This document shows, in pieces, positions 34,066-43,921 of a stretch of DNA of 64,000 nucleotides (positions within the stretch are counted from its first letter, which is position 1; each line of letters starts with the position of its first letter). Source of the DNA: Clostridia bacterium (GTDB lineage Bacteria; Bacillota; Clostridia; Oscillospirales; UBA644); the NCBI GenBank assembly GCA_017934975.1, contig JAGBIM010000004.1, forward strand, positions 1 to 64,000. The letters are read 5' to 3'. The notes under the pieces are model-generated. The model was not told the DNA's origin and made no database searches. It was given only the letters and a program-made list of their open reading frames with translations. A program made the translations under genes and the position numbers.

Positions 34066-35316
34066 TTATTCGATTCGGGAAATCCGCGCACCCAACTGAG
34101 ACAAAACCCATTCGGGACGCTCGTACCCCCGATCAATGTGATAAATATCCGTAATTTCGGAAATGCCGTCTGCTGCCAAGGCGGCAATCATCAGCGCGGC
34201 TCCGCCCCGAAGATCGGTAGCGCAAACCGACGCACCGTGAAGACGGGGAACCCCTTCCACCACGGCAACGCGGCCCTCGGGTGTGATACGGGCCCCCATC
34301 CGTTGAAGCTCGGAAATGTGTTTATAACGGTTTTCGAAAATCGTTTCCACGAAAACGGTACTCCCCTTTGCCACGCACATCAACCCCATAAAAGGAGCCT
34401 GGGCATCCGTGGGAAAACCGGGATAAGGCATCGTTCGGATTCTACGAGCCGAGAACAACGCGTCGCAGGCAATTCGCAGATAATCCTCCTGCGCTTCAAT
34501 CTCGCATCCGCATTGACGAAGAGCGGAGAGCAAGGCCGCATTATGACGGGGACAGGTTTTGCGCAGCAAGGCGTTTCCGCGGGTTGCGGCCACGGCACAC
34601 AAATACGTAGCGGTCACGATCCGGTCGGGGATGACCCGATGAGAACATCCCGCCAACGAATCGACCCCACGTACGATTACGGTGCTGGAGCCTGCGCCGC
34701 ACACGTCGGCTCCCATTTCGTTGAGAAAATTCTGCAGATCTTCGATTTCGGGCTCCCGTGCCGCGTTGGTGATAACCGTAACGCCCTTTGCGCGCACAGC
34801 GGCAAGCATAATGTTCTCCGTTGCACCCACACTGGGAAACGAGAGAGGGATTTCACACCCGACCAAACGAGGGCAAGTGCAGTAGAGACTGCCGAACTCC
34901 TCCCGAATGGTGACGCCCATTTTTTCAAGGGCGGACAAATGAAGATCGATGGGACGCGGGCCCAGTTCACAGCCTCCGGGAAAGGAAATCACGGCCTTTC
35001 GGTGTCGGGTCAGCAAGGCTCCCAAAAATATGACCGAAGACCGCATTTTTCGCATCAAAGCGTCCGGAATTTCATAGTCAATTACGTTGCGACAATCTAC
35101 GTAAACCGTTCTCCCCCGATGCTTGACCAAAGCACCCAGGGTTCGCAGAATTTCAAGGGCGGTATGGGTATCGCTGATATCGGGGCAATTTTCAATGATA
35201 CATTCCCCATCGGCAACGAGGGTAGCGGCCATAATGGGCAAAATACTGTTTTTGGCACCCTGAATATCAATCACACCGCAGAGAGAGTTCCCTCCCTCTA
35301 TGCGTAATTTCGGCAT
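34066..35316 (-). CDS. murA: UDP-N-acetylglucosamine 1-carboxyvinyltransferase
   Basis: 416 residues. First committed step of peptidoglycan precursor synthesis, adding enolpyruvate to UDP-GlcNAc. The N-terminal GGNSLCGVIDIQGAKNSILPIMAA is diagnostic. The catalytic Cys is in FPGGCELGPRPIDLH (the fosfomycin target residue, not Asp), so the enzyme should be fosfomycin-sensitive. PYPGFPTDAQAPFM and ENRYKHISELQRMGA are typical. A 62-base gap separates it from murG; AAAGGGGT precedes the ATG. Confidence 0.95.
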   Translation of the reverse strand: MPKLRIEGGNSLCGVIDIQGAKNSILPIMAATLVADGECIIENCPDISDTHTALEILRTLGALVKHRGRTVYVDCRNVIDYEIPDALMRKMRSSVIFLGALLTRHRKAVISFPGGCELGPRPIDLHLSALEKMGVTIREEFGSLYCTCPRLVGCEIPLSFPSVGATENIMLAAVRAKGVTVITNAAREPEIEDLQNFLNEMGADVCGAGSSTVIVRGVDSLAGCSHRVIPDRIVTATYLCAVAATRGNALLRKTCPRHNAALLSALRQCGCEIEAQEDYLRIACDALFSARRIRTMPYPGFPTDAQAPFMGLMCVAKGSTVFVETIFENRYKHISELQRMGARITPEGRVAVVEGVPRLHGASVCATDLRGGAALMIAALAADGISEITDIYHIDRGYERPEWVLSQLGARISRIE

Positions 35317-35378
35317 AGTATGTACCCCTTTATTCGGAATTCATTCCATTCTATGCCGAGAAAGAGAAAAGGTGAAAT

Positions 35379-36485
35379 TCAGCCGGAAATCAGTTTTTCG
35401 ATCTCGTCGCAGATACGAGAGGTTGCAGAGGGATGCGCCAAGGTGCGTACCGCCCGTTCCATATCAGACATCCGTCCCTTATCAAAGACCAGATCACATA
35501 AAGCCGCGTAAAGATTGTTCCCGCTCAACTCGGTTTCTTCCATTAAAATGGCGGCACCCACGTCGGAATAGGTCTTGGCATTGAAAAACTGATGATTTTC
35601 CGTTACGTTGGGGGAAGGAATCAGGATGGACGGCTTCCCCAGCACCGCCAACTCCGTAAGGGTCATAGCTCCCGAGCGGGCAATCACCACGTCGGCGGCG
35701 GCCATACGTAAGGGCATATCGTAAATATATTCATGAACTTGAATGTTCGGCGCATTAAGATCCTGCAACAATTCGGAAACGTACGCATAATCCCGCGCCG
35801 CGCCGTGACAAAGAATCATCGCCTTATCTTTTGCGGCAATGCGAGCAAGATCCACGAAGGCGTCGTTGATTTTTCGGGCGCCCAGGCTTCCGCCGTAGGA
35901 AAGGATATACGCGGCGTCGGGAGCAATGCCCAGTTGTTCACGGGCTTCTTCTTTGGTAATCCGTAAAAATTCTTCTTTTACGGGATTTCCGATGACGGTG
36001 CATTTTTTCTCGTCGCATTTGACGGGACGGGCAAGGGGAAAGCTTAACAAAACCCGATCCACTTTGGGGGCAAGCATTTTGGTGGTCACCCCGGGATATG
36101 CGTTCTGCTCGTGGATCACTGTGCGAAATTTCATCCGCGCCGCCTCGGAAAGAACGGGGGCGCTGACGTAACCGCCGGTTCCGAGCACCACGTCGGGCTG
36201 AAACTCTTTCAGAATCCGCCGAACCTGTTTTTTCGCGGAAAGAAAGCGGGAAACGGACTTGATATTATGTCGAAGAGCTGCAAAGCTCATCTTCCGACGA
36301 AGCCCTGACACGCAAAGAGTTTTCATGGCATATCCCGCACGGGGAACCAGATCCGCCTCCAGATTATTCGGCGTTCCGATAAACAAAAACTCTGCGTCGG
36401 GATGACGACGGCGCAATTCCCCCGCAATGGCAAGAGCAGGGTTGATGTGCCCCGAAGTACCGCCGCAAGCGACTAAAATACGCAT
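35379..36485 (-). CDS. murG: UDP-GlcNAc:undecaprenyl-pyrophosphoryl-MurNAc-pentapeptide transferase
   Basis: 368 residues. Membrane-associated GT28 glycosyltransferase that makes lipid II from lipid I on the cytoplasmic face. The N-terminal loop ACGGTSGHINPALAIA, GTGGYVSAPV, HEQNAYPGVTTK and the UDP-sugar-binding VIARSGAMTLTELA are all present. It follows ftsW after 5 bases, so the flippase/polymerase and lipid II synthase genes are adjacent. Confidence 0.96.
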   Translation of the reverse strand: MRILVACGGTSGHINPALAIAGELRRRHPDAEFLFIGTPNNLEADLVPRAGYAMKTLCVSGLRRKMSFAALRHNIKSVSRFLSAKKQVRRILKEFQPDVVLGTGGYVSAPVLSEAARMKFRTVIHEQNAYPGVTTKMLAPKVDRVLLSFPLARPVKCDEKKCTVIGNPVKEEFLRITKEEAREQLGIAPDAAYILSYGGSLGARKINDAFVDLARIAAKDKAMILCHGAARDYAYVSELLQDLNAPNIQVHEYIYDMPLRMAAADVVIARSGAMTLTELAVLGKPSILIPSPNVTENHQFFNAKTYSDVGAAILMEETELSGNNLYAALCDLVFDKGRMSDMERAVRTLAHPSATSRICDEIEKLISG

Positions 36486-36490
36486 TTTTT

Positions 36491-37717
36491 TCAGCCTCGT
36501 TTCTCGATTGGTTTACGTTTACGATTCGTTTTTTCCGTTGGGATATCCGAAATCTCTTCTTCTCCGCCCTCTTTCCGTCGGGAAAGCTTTGGGGGAGGAT
36601 CCCGCTCAATATCCGCATAACGGGAAATTTGCAGAACGATGCCCATTTCTCCCAACAGTACGATCAACGCCGTACCGCCGTAGCTGAAGAAAGGCAAAGA
36701 AATGCCCGTTACGGGGAAGGCTCCCGAAACCACGGCCACGTTAAAGAGAGTCTGCACGGCCAGACGGGTGATAATACCCACCACGATCAAAGAAGAAAAC
36801 TTATCGGGGGCCTTGGTTGCAATATACAACCCACGGACCACCACGAACGCAAAAAGGCCCAAGACGACCACGGCGGCAATCCAGCCCATTTCTTCACAGA
36901 AGACCGAAAAAATAAAGTCGTTCTGCGGTTCGGGAAGGTAAAGATATTTCTGTCGGCTTTCTCCGAAGCCCACGCCCGTCAAGCCGCCGGAACCGATGGC
37001 GTAAAAGGACTGAAGGGCCTGATATCCCGCATTCGAAGGATCCAGTTCCGGATTCAACCACGTTGCAACGCGAAGCTGCATATATTCTTTACTCAAATAC
37101 AGGGCAACGCCTCCGATCACGGCGGCAATGCCGATGGGAAGCATCTGCATCACGTTCGCCCCTGCGGCGACGATCATAACCAAACCGACGCCGGCAATGA
37201 GGATTGCACCCGAAAGGTGGGGTTCAATCCCGACGAGGCCCGCACACAAACCGAAAATACAAGAGGGGATCACGATCCCTTTCCAAAATTTACGGACACG
37301 CAATTTTTCATTGGAAAGATACAGTGCAAGAAAGAGAATCACCGCAACCTTTGCAAATTCCGAAGGCTGGAATTGGAACCCGCCAAGATACAGCCAACGG
37401 CGCTCCGTGTCTTTACTCAACAGAAGCACGGCAACCAAAAGTACCATACAAACGCCGTAAAAGGGAACGGCAATTTTTTTGTATAATTTATAAGGAAAAA
37501 AGGAAATAACGATCATGCCGACCAGACCGACCAAAGCAAAGGCCCCCTGGCGGAGGATGTAATGATAGCTGTTTCCCGTTTCCTGCAGAGCCTTGGCAAA
37601 GCCTGCGGAATAGAGAGTTGCAAGACCGATGGCCAAAAGCAACAAGACCGCCACGAGAAAAGGTAAATCCACGGAGGTCATGCGCTTGGAACGGGGGCGA
37701 AGAGAGGTTTGCTCCAT
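36491..37717 (-). CDS. ftsW: SEDS-family peptidoglycan polymerase FtsW/SpoVE
   Basis: 408 residues behind AAAGGAG. About ten transmembrane helices; SEDS glycosyltransferase that polymerises lipid II with its partner class B PBP. The motifs GGFQFQPSEFAKVAVILFLALYL, NDFIFSVFCEEMG and PVTGISLPFFSYGGT are diagnostic. The C-terminal cytoplasmic tail is highly basic (SRRKEGGEEE...KTNRKRKPIEKRG). Position beside mraY, murG and the PBP supports FtsW (or the sporulation form SpoVE) rather than RodA. Confidence 0.94.
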   Translation of the reverse strand: MEQTSLRPRSKRMTSVDLPFLVAVLLLLAIGLATLYSAGFAKALQETGNSYHYILRQGAFALVGLVGMIVISFFPYKLYKKIAVPFYGVCMVLLVAVLLLSKDTERRWLYLGGFQFQPSEFAKVAVILFLALYLSNEKLRVRKFWKGIVIPSCIFGLCAGLVGIEPHLSGAILIAGVGLVMIVAAGANVMQMLPIGIAAVIGGVALYLSKEYMQLRVATWLNPELDPSNAGYQALQSFYAIGSGGLTGVGFGESRQKYLYLPEPQNDFIFSVFCEEMGWIAAVVVLGLFAFVVVRGLYIATKAPDKFSSLIVVGIITRLAVQTLFNVAVVSGAFPVTGISLPFFSYGGTALIVLLGEMGIVLQISRYADIERDPPPKLSRRKEGGEEEISDIPTEKTNRKRKPIEKRG

Positions 37718-37750
37718 ACCAAAGCTCCTTTCATAAAATCGTGCAAGAAA

Positions 37751-38776
37751 TCAGACGGAAAACGATGCAAAAACCCAGATGAGAACCAGCGCGCAGGCAA
37801 GCAGAGAAACGCCGCCGAACAAAAAGCAGATCTTCCATTCGGAATAGCCACTCAGCTCGAAGCTGTGATGAATGGGGGTCATTTTGAACAGACGTTTTCC
37901 GTGGGTCACCTTGAAATAGAAGACCTGAATCATAACCGAAAGGGCTTCCAGGAAATAAACGATGCCTACAAGCAAAATCACGAGAGGCATATCCAGGGCA
38001 AAGGAAAGCCCCACCACCATGGATCCGAGGAAGAAGGATCCCGTATCCCCCATCATAATCTTGGCGGGATTTCCGTTATAAACCAAGAAAGCGGCACAAG
38101 ACCCGAGAAGGGCGGCGGAAAGAACCGACACGTCGGTGAGCTTCATAATTGCCCCCGTCAGACAGAAGAACACGGCCACGGGGAGGGTAACGGTAGTGCA
38201 AAGTCCATCCACGCCGTCGGTCAGATTAACGGCGTTTACAAAGCCGCTGATGAGAAGCATCGCAACGACGTAGTAGAAGAACGAGAGGGGAATACGGACT
38301 CCGAACACGGGGAGAAGCATGGAGGTGTCCCATCCCCGCAAAAATCCGATATAAAGAATAAAGAAGATAGAGAGGATTCCTTGAAAAATCAGCTTTTGCG
38401 TTGCGGTAAGCCCGCCGTTCTGCTTGCGGCGGATCTTGGTCATATCGTCCGCAAAGCCGATCATGGAGAAGAGCACGGAAAAGACGAGAACCACGAGAGC
38501 CACGGAGGGACCCATCACCCCGTTGGACATCATCGCCCCTTCCCGATAAAACTTAAATCCAAAAAGCAAAAAGGAGACGGCGGTGGCTACGATAAATGCA
38601 ATTCCGCCCATGGTGGGGGTTCCTTGCTTTTTCTTGTGCCAGGAAGGTCCATCCTGAACCAAAATCTGCTGACCGAACTTCAACCGACGCAAAATGGGAA
38701 TCAGCAAAGGGATTAAAATCACCCCGATGATGAAAGCTCCGACGAATCCGAGAATGATATATCCTTGATCCGGCAT
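37751..38776 (-). CDS. mraY: phospho-MurNAc-pentapeptide transferase
   Basis: 341 residues with about ten transmembrane helices. It transfers phospho-MurNAc-pentapeptide to undecaprenyl phosphate, making lipid I. Motifs are GTPTMGGIAFI, the Asp pair in MIGFADDMTK, NAVNLTDGVDGL, GDTGSFFLGS and the His-rich MTPIHHSFELSGYSEWK. The usual PTHxxK at the N-terminal side reads DGPSWHKKKQGTPTMGG. GAGGAGG precedes the ATG, which follows the murF stop after a base or two. Confidence 0.95.
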   Translation of the reverse strand: MPDQGYIILGFVGAFIIGVILIPLLIPILRRLKFGQQILVQDGPSWHKKKQGTPTMGGIAFIVATAVSFLLFGFKFYREGAMMSNGVMGPSVALVVLVFSVLFSMIGFADDMTKIRRKQNGGLTATQKLIFQGILSIFFILYIGFLRGWDTSMLLPVFGVRIPLSFFYYVVAMLLISGFVNAVNLTDGVDGLCTTVTLPVAVFFCLTGAIMKLTDVSVLSAALLGSCAAFLVYNGNPAKIMMGDTGSFFLGSMVVGLSFALDMPLVILLVGIVYFLEALSVMIQVFYFKVTHGKRLFKMTPIHHSFELSGYSEWKICFLFGGVSLLACALVLIWVFASFSV

Positions 38777-38777
38777 A

Positions 38778-40133
38778 TTACAGTTCCTCCTCTTTCGTAT
38801 CCTTCAAAAAGCATTCGATTACACGCTCCGCGTGCATGGAACGGCTGGCCTTGAACAGCACCACGTCTCCTTTGCGGGCGGCAAGGTTGAGATTGACGGC
38901 GGCATCCTCGGGGGTTTTGCAGGGAATCCGTTGCAGAACGCCCGCCTGTGCGGCACCCTCCAGATAATCCCGAGCATGGTCTCCGTATGCAATCAGAACG
39001 GAAACGCCTTCCAGCATCGCACCCACCTGACGGTGATACAAAGCGGAATTTTCACCCAATTCCAGCATATCCCCCAAAACGGCGACCTTTCTGCCGGATT
39101 TACCCTTCAGAACGTCGATGGAGGCTTTCATGGAGGTGGGAGAGGCGTTGTAGCAGTCCTCGATCAGAGTCATGCCCCGTTCTTTGCGGATATTCTGTCG
39201 CAGAGGCGCTTTTTCCATATTGCGAAGCCCTTCTCCGATGGAGGCAAGGTCCATTCCGCACAGAACGCCCACGGCGATGGCGGCAAGGGAGTTGTAGACG
39301 TTGTGAATCCCGTCGATGGCGAGATGAACGTCCAGATCGCCCAAAGGCGTTTTTGCGGTAAAGGAAACCCCTTCGCTCAGAACCGCCACGTTATAGGCGT
39401 AATAATCGTATTCGGGGTGGTTCAACCCGTAGGTGACGCGCGTTTGCCGAAGATCGGTCAAGGTTGCAAGATAAGGATCGTCCCCGTTCAGAATCACGAA
39501 GCCGTCCTCGGTCATTCCGTCGACGATTTCGGATTTGGCTTTCAGAATTCCCTCCTGCGAACCAAGAAATTCGATATGGCAAAGACCGATGTTGGTCAAA
39601 ACTGCAATGTCGGGACGGGCAATCAAGGACAATTCGGAGATTTCGCCGAAATTGCACATACCCATTTCGGTCACCACGGCGCGGTGGTTGGGTTCTACGT
39701 GCAGAAGGGTCAAGGGAAGACCCGTTTCGCTGTTCATATTTCCCTGGGTTTTATAGGTGGGCATTCCCTGCGAAAGGACTGCAGCGATAAATTCCTTCGT
39801 CGTGGTCTTCCCCACGCTTCCCGTGACGGCAACCACCTTCAGATCGGGTCGGGTGCGATACCACGCGGCAAAATCCTGCAGTGCCTTCAGGGTATCGGGA
39901 ACGAGAACGGCAGGGAGGGAGGAGGGAACCTCGTGGTCAATCAAAAGGGCGGAAACGCCCAATTCTTCCGCTTTTGGAACGAAATCGTGTCCATCCACCC
40001 GGGCGCCCTTCAGGCAGATAAAAAGATCTCCCGGCTTTCCTTTGCGGGAATCAATACAAAAATCGGAGAATTCCCCGTCCCGCAGGCAGGTTCCGCCTAC
40101 GATGCGAGCCAATTCAGACATACGAAAGGTCAT
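38778..40133 (-). CDS. murF: UDP-MurNAc-tripeptide:D-Ala-D-Ala ligase
   Basis: 451 residues. Cytoplasmic Mur ligase that adds D-Ala-D-Ala to the UDP-MurNAc tripeptide. The P-loop is VTGSVGKTTTKEF, with NSETGLPLTLL, GMCNFGEIS and LGDMLELGENS specific to MurF. The start is immediately after the murE stop (TAA ATG), so the two ligases are translationally coupled. Confidence 0.95.
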   Translation of the reverse strand: MTFRMSELARIVGGTCLRDGEFSDFCIDSRKGKPGDLFICLKGARVDGHDFVPKAEELGVSALLIDHEVPSSLPAVLVPDTLKALQDFAAWYRTRPDLKVVAVTGSVGKTTTKEFIAAVLSQGMPTYKTQGNMNSETGLPLTLLHVEPNHRAVVTEMGMCNFGEISELSLIARPDIAVLTNIGLCHIEFLGSQEGILKAKSEIVDGMTEDGFVILNGDDPYLATLTDLRQTRVTYGLNHPEYDYYAYNVAVLSEGVSFTAKTPLGDLDVHLAIDGIHNVYNSLAAIAVGVLCGMDLASIGEGLRNMEKAPLRQNIRKERGMTLIEDCYNASPTSMKASIDVLKGKSGRKVAVLGDMLELGENSALYHRQVGAMLEGVSVLIAYGDHARDYLEGAAQAGVLQRIPCKTPEDAAVNLNLAARKGDVVLFKASRSMHAERVIECFLKDTKEEEL

Positions 40134-41564
40134 TTAATATCCCTCTTCCTTGAGAATTTTCCGTGCAATTTCACGTTCGTCACAATGCACCGTACGATCC
40201 GAGAGAATCTGCGAGGTTTCGTGTCCCTTCCCCGCCAAAAGTACCGTATCGCTCGCCTTTGCGAGACGGATTGCGGCGCGGATGGCTTCGGTACGGTCGG
40301 GGATCACCCGATAAGAAGAGCCCTGCATTCCCTGTAAGATCCGATCAATGATAGATTGCGGATCTTCGGATCTCGGATTATCGTTGGTCACGATGACGTA
40401 GTCGGCAAAACGGGATGCGATACGCCCCATTTCGGGCCGCTTTCCCGCGTCACGGTCTCCTCCGCATCCAAAAAGCAGGATCAACCGTCCGACGGTGGTT
40501 TCCCGAAGGGATCGGAGCACGTTTTCCAATCCGTCGGGGGTATGAGCATAATCAATCAGAAGTCGGAACGGAAGGTTCTCCCCCACCGACTCCATGCGTC
40601 CCGGAACTCCGGGGAAAGACGCAAGCGCCGCAGCACAGCGGTCGGGATCCAAGCCCAGAAGCTCTGCTGCCGCCAGCGCACCAAGAGAATTGTATACGCT
40701 GAACCTCCCCCAAACGGGAAGGAACACTTCCCGACTGCCGAGAGGCGAACGTTGCGAATAGGTAACACCGTTGCCCGTCATACGGATCCGATGGGCGGTA
40801 AAATCCGCCTTGTGGGTAACGGAAAAGGATTTTGCCCCGTTAAACGCCAAAAAGGGAGCCGCGTAATCGCTGTCCCCGTTGACCAGAAACCTTCTGCACT
40901 GAGCAAAGAGTTTCAGTTTTGCATCCCGATAGGCCTGCATGGAACCGTGATAATCCAGGTGATCCACGGTCAGATTGGTAAAAACCCCCAATTCAAAATC
41001 AATGCCCGCCGTTCGGGACTGATCCAACGATTGCGAAGAAACCTCCATCACCGTATGGGTGCATCCGTTTTCCTTCGCCCGCCCGAAAATCCGATGCAAC
41101 AGATCGGGAGCGGGAGTGGTCAGGGTGGATCGACCGAAGGTAGCTCCGTCGTCGGTTCCCACCGTGCCGATCAAGGCAGAAGAAATTCCGCAGGAACGCA
41201 GACAGTGATCCAGCATATACGCGGTAGAGGTTTTTCCGTTGGTTCCCGTAATTCCCGTCAAAATCAAATCCTTGGACGGATTTCCGTAAAAATTGGAACA
41301 GAGACGCCCAAAGACTTCTCGGGTATCCGTCACCAAAAAGGTTGGAATGGGCGCGTTTTCCACGGGAGCACAAACCACGGCACAGAGAGCGCCTCGGGCG
41401 GCGGCCGCGTTCAGATATGCGTGACCGTCGCTTCGTCTCCCCCGCAACGCCACGAAAAGCGCGCCGGGAGTCACCCCGTCACTGCAATCCGTAACCGAAG
41501 AGATATCCAGGTTTTCATAGGGAGAACAGGAGAACAGATCCTTTGCAAGAAGGGAGAGTTTCAA
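40134..41564 (-). CDS. murE: UDP-MurNAc-dipeptide:meso-diaminopimelate ligase
   Basis: 476 residues from a TTG start at 41564 (reads ML-type KLSLLAKDLF), with AAAGGCGG upstream; no ATG fits. P-loop TGTNGKTSTAYML. The amino-acid specificity motif is DNPRSED, the DNPR form of meso-diaminopimelate-adding MurE, not the lysine type. This predicts a DAP-based wall. An 11-bp hairpin (41578-41612) lies between the PBP gene and this start and covers part of the ribosome binding site. Confidence 0.94.
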   Translation of the reverse strand: MKLSLLAKDLFSCSPYENLDISSVTDCSDGVTPGALFVALRGRRSDGHAYLNAAAARGALCAVVCAPVENAPIPTFLVTDTREVFGRLCSNFYGNPSKDLILTGITGTNGKTSTAYMLDHCLRSCGISSALIGTVGTDDGATFGRSTLTTPAPDLLHRIFGRAKENGCTHTVMEVSSQSLDQSRTAGIDFELGVFTNLTVDHLDYHGSMQAYRDAKLKLFAQCRRFLVNGDSDYAAPFLAFNGAKSFSVTHKADFTAHRIRMTGNGVTYSQRSPLGSREVFLPVWGRFSVYNSLGALAAAELLGLDPDRCAAALASFPGVPGRMESVGENLPFRLLIDYAHTPDGLENVLRSLRETTVGRLILLFGCGGDRDAGKRPEMGRIASRFADYVIVTNDNPRSEDPQSIIDRILQGMQGSSYRVIPDRTEAIRAAIRLAKASDTVLLAGKGHETSQILSDRTVHCDEREIARKILKEEGY

Positions 41565-41577
41565 AACGATTACCGCC

Positions 41578-41612
41578 TTTCCGAACGTGAAGTTGCTTTC
41601 AACGTCCGGAAA
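41578..41612 (-). promoter_or_regulatory. intercistronic hairpin over the murE ribosome binding site
   Basis: On the minus-strand RNA, TTTCCGGACGT (41602-41612) pairs with ACGTTCGGAAA (41578-41588), 11 pairs including one G-U, with a 13-base loop. The downstream arm includes the GGAAA of the murE ribosome binding site, before a TTG start. No T-run follows, so it is not a terminator. Confidence 0.5.
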
Positions 41613-41619
41613 ACTCTTT

Positions 41620-43842
41620 TTACGGAGTCTTTCCTTGGAATTCCACGGTGATCAAAGTTCCTTTATCCACTTTCGTACCGGCCTTGACGCTTTGCTTAAA
41701 GGCGAGGGTGGTAGAATAGTTGAGATTATCGCCGACGACCTTAATATTCAAGCCCGCGTGCTGTAGCAGAGAGTTGCATTCCGCAGCGGTCTTCCCGATC
41801 AAATCGGGAACGGTGGTTTTTGCGCTCTGAATAGCGTCGTCCTCGGAATCGGTGTAAATCAAAACCGTATTTCCGCTGTACAACACCGTATCTTCCACGG
41901 GCAGTTGCAGGGAAACGGTTTCACCGTCCCCGACGATTTTAACCGCAAGGCCGAGATCGTCCACCTTGGCGGCGGCTTCATCCACGGAGAGTCCTTCCAA
42001 TGCGGGAACCCGCACCGAGGCCGCAGCCCCGCCGTCTTCGTAATCGGGTTCTACGTTCAGATATTCCAGGCAGTCTCCCATAATATCCCGTCCCAAAGGA
42101 GCGGCAATGTAAGAGCCGTACTGCACGGTAGAGTTCGGTTCGTCCACCACAACCAAGACGGCGATTTCGGGATCGTCCGCGGGGGCAAAACAAACGTAAG
42201 ACGCGATGATCTTTCCGCTTTCAAACCCTGCTTCGGAGGACAGTTTCTGGGACGTACCCGTCTTTCCGCAAATACGGTATCCCTTGAGATATCCGGTCTT
42301 TCCTTTTACAACCGTATATTCCAAAAAGTCCCGCAGAGTTTCACAGGTGGAGGCAGAAACGATCTGACCGACGGGCTGAGGCTCGTTTTGCTGAACGATG
42401 TTTCCATCCTGATCCACGATGCGATCCACAATATAAGGCTTCATGTAGGTTCCGCCGTTGGCGATGGCGGAAACTCCCGTAATCAACTGCATGGGGGTAA
42501 TCTGGAAGGTCTGACCGAAAGAAGAGGAATACAGGTTCCACTTGCTCATTTTTTCTTCATCAAAGAAAATACCGGAGACCTCGCCGGGGAGCCCGACGCC
42601 GGTTTTACTGCGGAATCCGAACAGGGTAAAATAGCGATAAAACCGTTCCACGCCGATACGGTCGGCAATGGTAACGAAAACCACGTTACAGGAATTTGCC
42701 ATGGCATCCTTAAAGGTTTCCCGACCGTGGGCCTTATCGGAAGCGCAGTGATAGGTAATGGCGCCCATGTCGATCTGGCTGGAACAGACGAAGGTTTCGG
42801 ACAGAGAAACCAGATCCTCCTCCAAAGCCATAGCCGCCGTAAAGATCTTGAAAGTAGAGCCGGGGTCGTACAGTTCGGTAACGACCTTATTTTTGCGGAA
42901 TTCCGCCTGCGTCTTGTTGTAGGCTTCGTAGTACTCCTTCGTTCCCTCACCGTAAAGCTCTTTCAGCTTTTCCAGGGTCATTTCGTCGGTGATGGTAAAT
43001 TGCTCGTTGGGATCGAAATCGGGCTTGGAGGACATGGCCAGAACCGCACCGGTTTTGACGTTCATAATCACTCCCGCAATGCGGGACTGCACGTTATGCT
43101 CCACGCGGGCGTTGGAAATATGCTTTTCCAACACGTACTGCAATTTCTTATTGACGGTCAGATACAAATCGTAACCGTCGATGGCATCCTGATAGGATTC
43201 GTACGCAAAGGGCATTGCACCCCCCGATGCCGTACGAATGGCGGTGATTTTCCCGGGAGTTCCCGTCAAAATATCTTCATACTGATATTCCAGACCCGCA
43301 AGCCCCTGGTTGTCGATTCCGACAAACCCGATCACCGTAGAAAGAAGATTTCCGCCGGGATAATAGCGCTTCGTATCGGGGCTGACCCAAAGGGCTTCCT
43401 TGAGGGATTCGTGTTGCTTCAAAAATTCGGTCACTTTCGCGGCGTCTTCTGCCTCCACGCGACGCTTGACCGAAAAATACATACTCTTTTCGCCCGCAAC
43501 GATCTTATCATAGATATCCTGATATTCAAAATCGAAGGCTTCGGATAAAAAGGCGGCGACGGTGGCACGGTCTTCCGCACTTTTCAGTTGCGCCGGTGCC
43601 ATCAAAATTTGTTGAACGTCTTTGTTTTTTGCAAAGACTTCTCCGTTCACGTCCAGAATGGAGCCCCGTTCGGGTTCCACGGTAATCTCCCACGTGTGCT
43701 GATCCACCGCTTTGCCCTCGTAATAATCGTGACGGACGACCTGTAAATAAAAAAGCCGTCCAATCAGACCAATGAAAAACACGCAAAAAATCACAGGCAA
43801 CACGTGCTTGACGAAGTTGATCTTCTTAGACGACACTTTCAT
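41620..43842 (-). CDS. class B penicillin-binding protein with two PASTA domains (SpoVD/FtsI-like)
   Basis: 740 residues from the ATG at 43842, placed by AAAGGAA; an upstream in-frame start at 43860 lacks a site. One N-terminal transmembrane helix (about 12-34), a dimerisation domain with PERGSILDVNGEVFA, and a transpeptidase domain with the serine motif STFK (Ser329), SCN (384-386) and KTGTS. Two C-terminal PASTA domains begin near RVPALEGLSVDEA and TVPDLIGKTAAEC. It crosslinks septal or spore-cortex peptidoglycan with the SEDS protein. SpoVD and PbpB of Bacillus both carry PASTA domains; as the only one in this cluster it probably serves vegetative division. Confidence 0.94.
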   Translation of the reverse strand: MKVSSKKINFVKHVLPVIFCVFFIGLIGRLFYLQVVRHDYYEGKAVDQHTWEITVEPERGSILDVNGEVFAKNKDVQQILMAPAQLKSAEDRATVAAFLSEAFDFEYQDIYDKIVAGEKSMYFSVKRRVEAEDAAKVTEFLKQHESLKEALWVSPDTKRYYPGGNLLSTVIGFVGIDNQGLAGLEYQYEDILTGTPGKITAIRTASGGAMPFAYESYQDAIDGYDLYLTVNKKLQYVLEKHISNARVEHNVQSRIAGVIMNVKTGAVLAMSSKPDFDPNEQFTITDEMTLEKLKELYGEGTKEYYEAYNKTQAEFRKNKVVTELYDPGSTFKIFTAAMALEEDLVSLSETFVCSSQIDMGAITYHCASDKAHGRETFKDAMANSCNVVFVTIADRIGVERFYRYFTLFGFRSKTGVGLPGEVSGIFFDEEKMSKWNLYSSSFGQTFQITPMQLITGVSAIANGGTYMKPYIVDRIVDQDGNIVQQNEPQPVGQIVSASTCETLRDFLEYTVVKGKTGYLKGYRICGKTGTSQKLSSEAGFESGKIIASYVCFAPADDPEIAVLVVVDEPNSTVQYGSYIAAPLGRDIMGDCLEYLNVEPDYEDGGAAASVRVPALEGLSVDEAAAKVDDLGLAVKIVGDGETVSLQLPVEDTVLYSGNTVLIYTDSEDDAIQSAKTTVPDLIGKTAAECNSLLQHAGLNIKVVGDNLNYSTTLAFKQSVKAGTKVDKGTLITVEFQGKTP

Positions 43843-43921
43843 AGCAAATTCCTTTCTCATTCGGGGAAGTTGTCAGATGGGTGGCAAAAATATTATATTC
43901 CCGCAGAATGAGGGACAGAAC

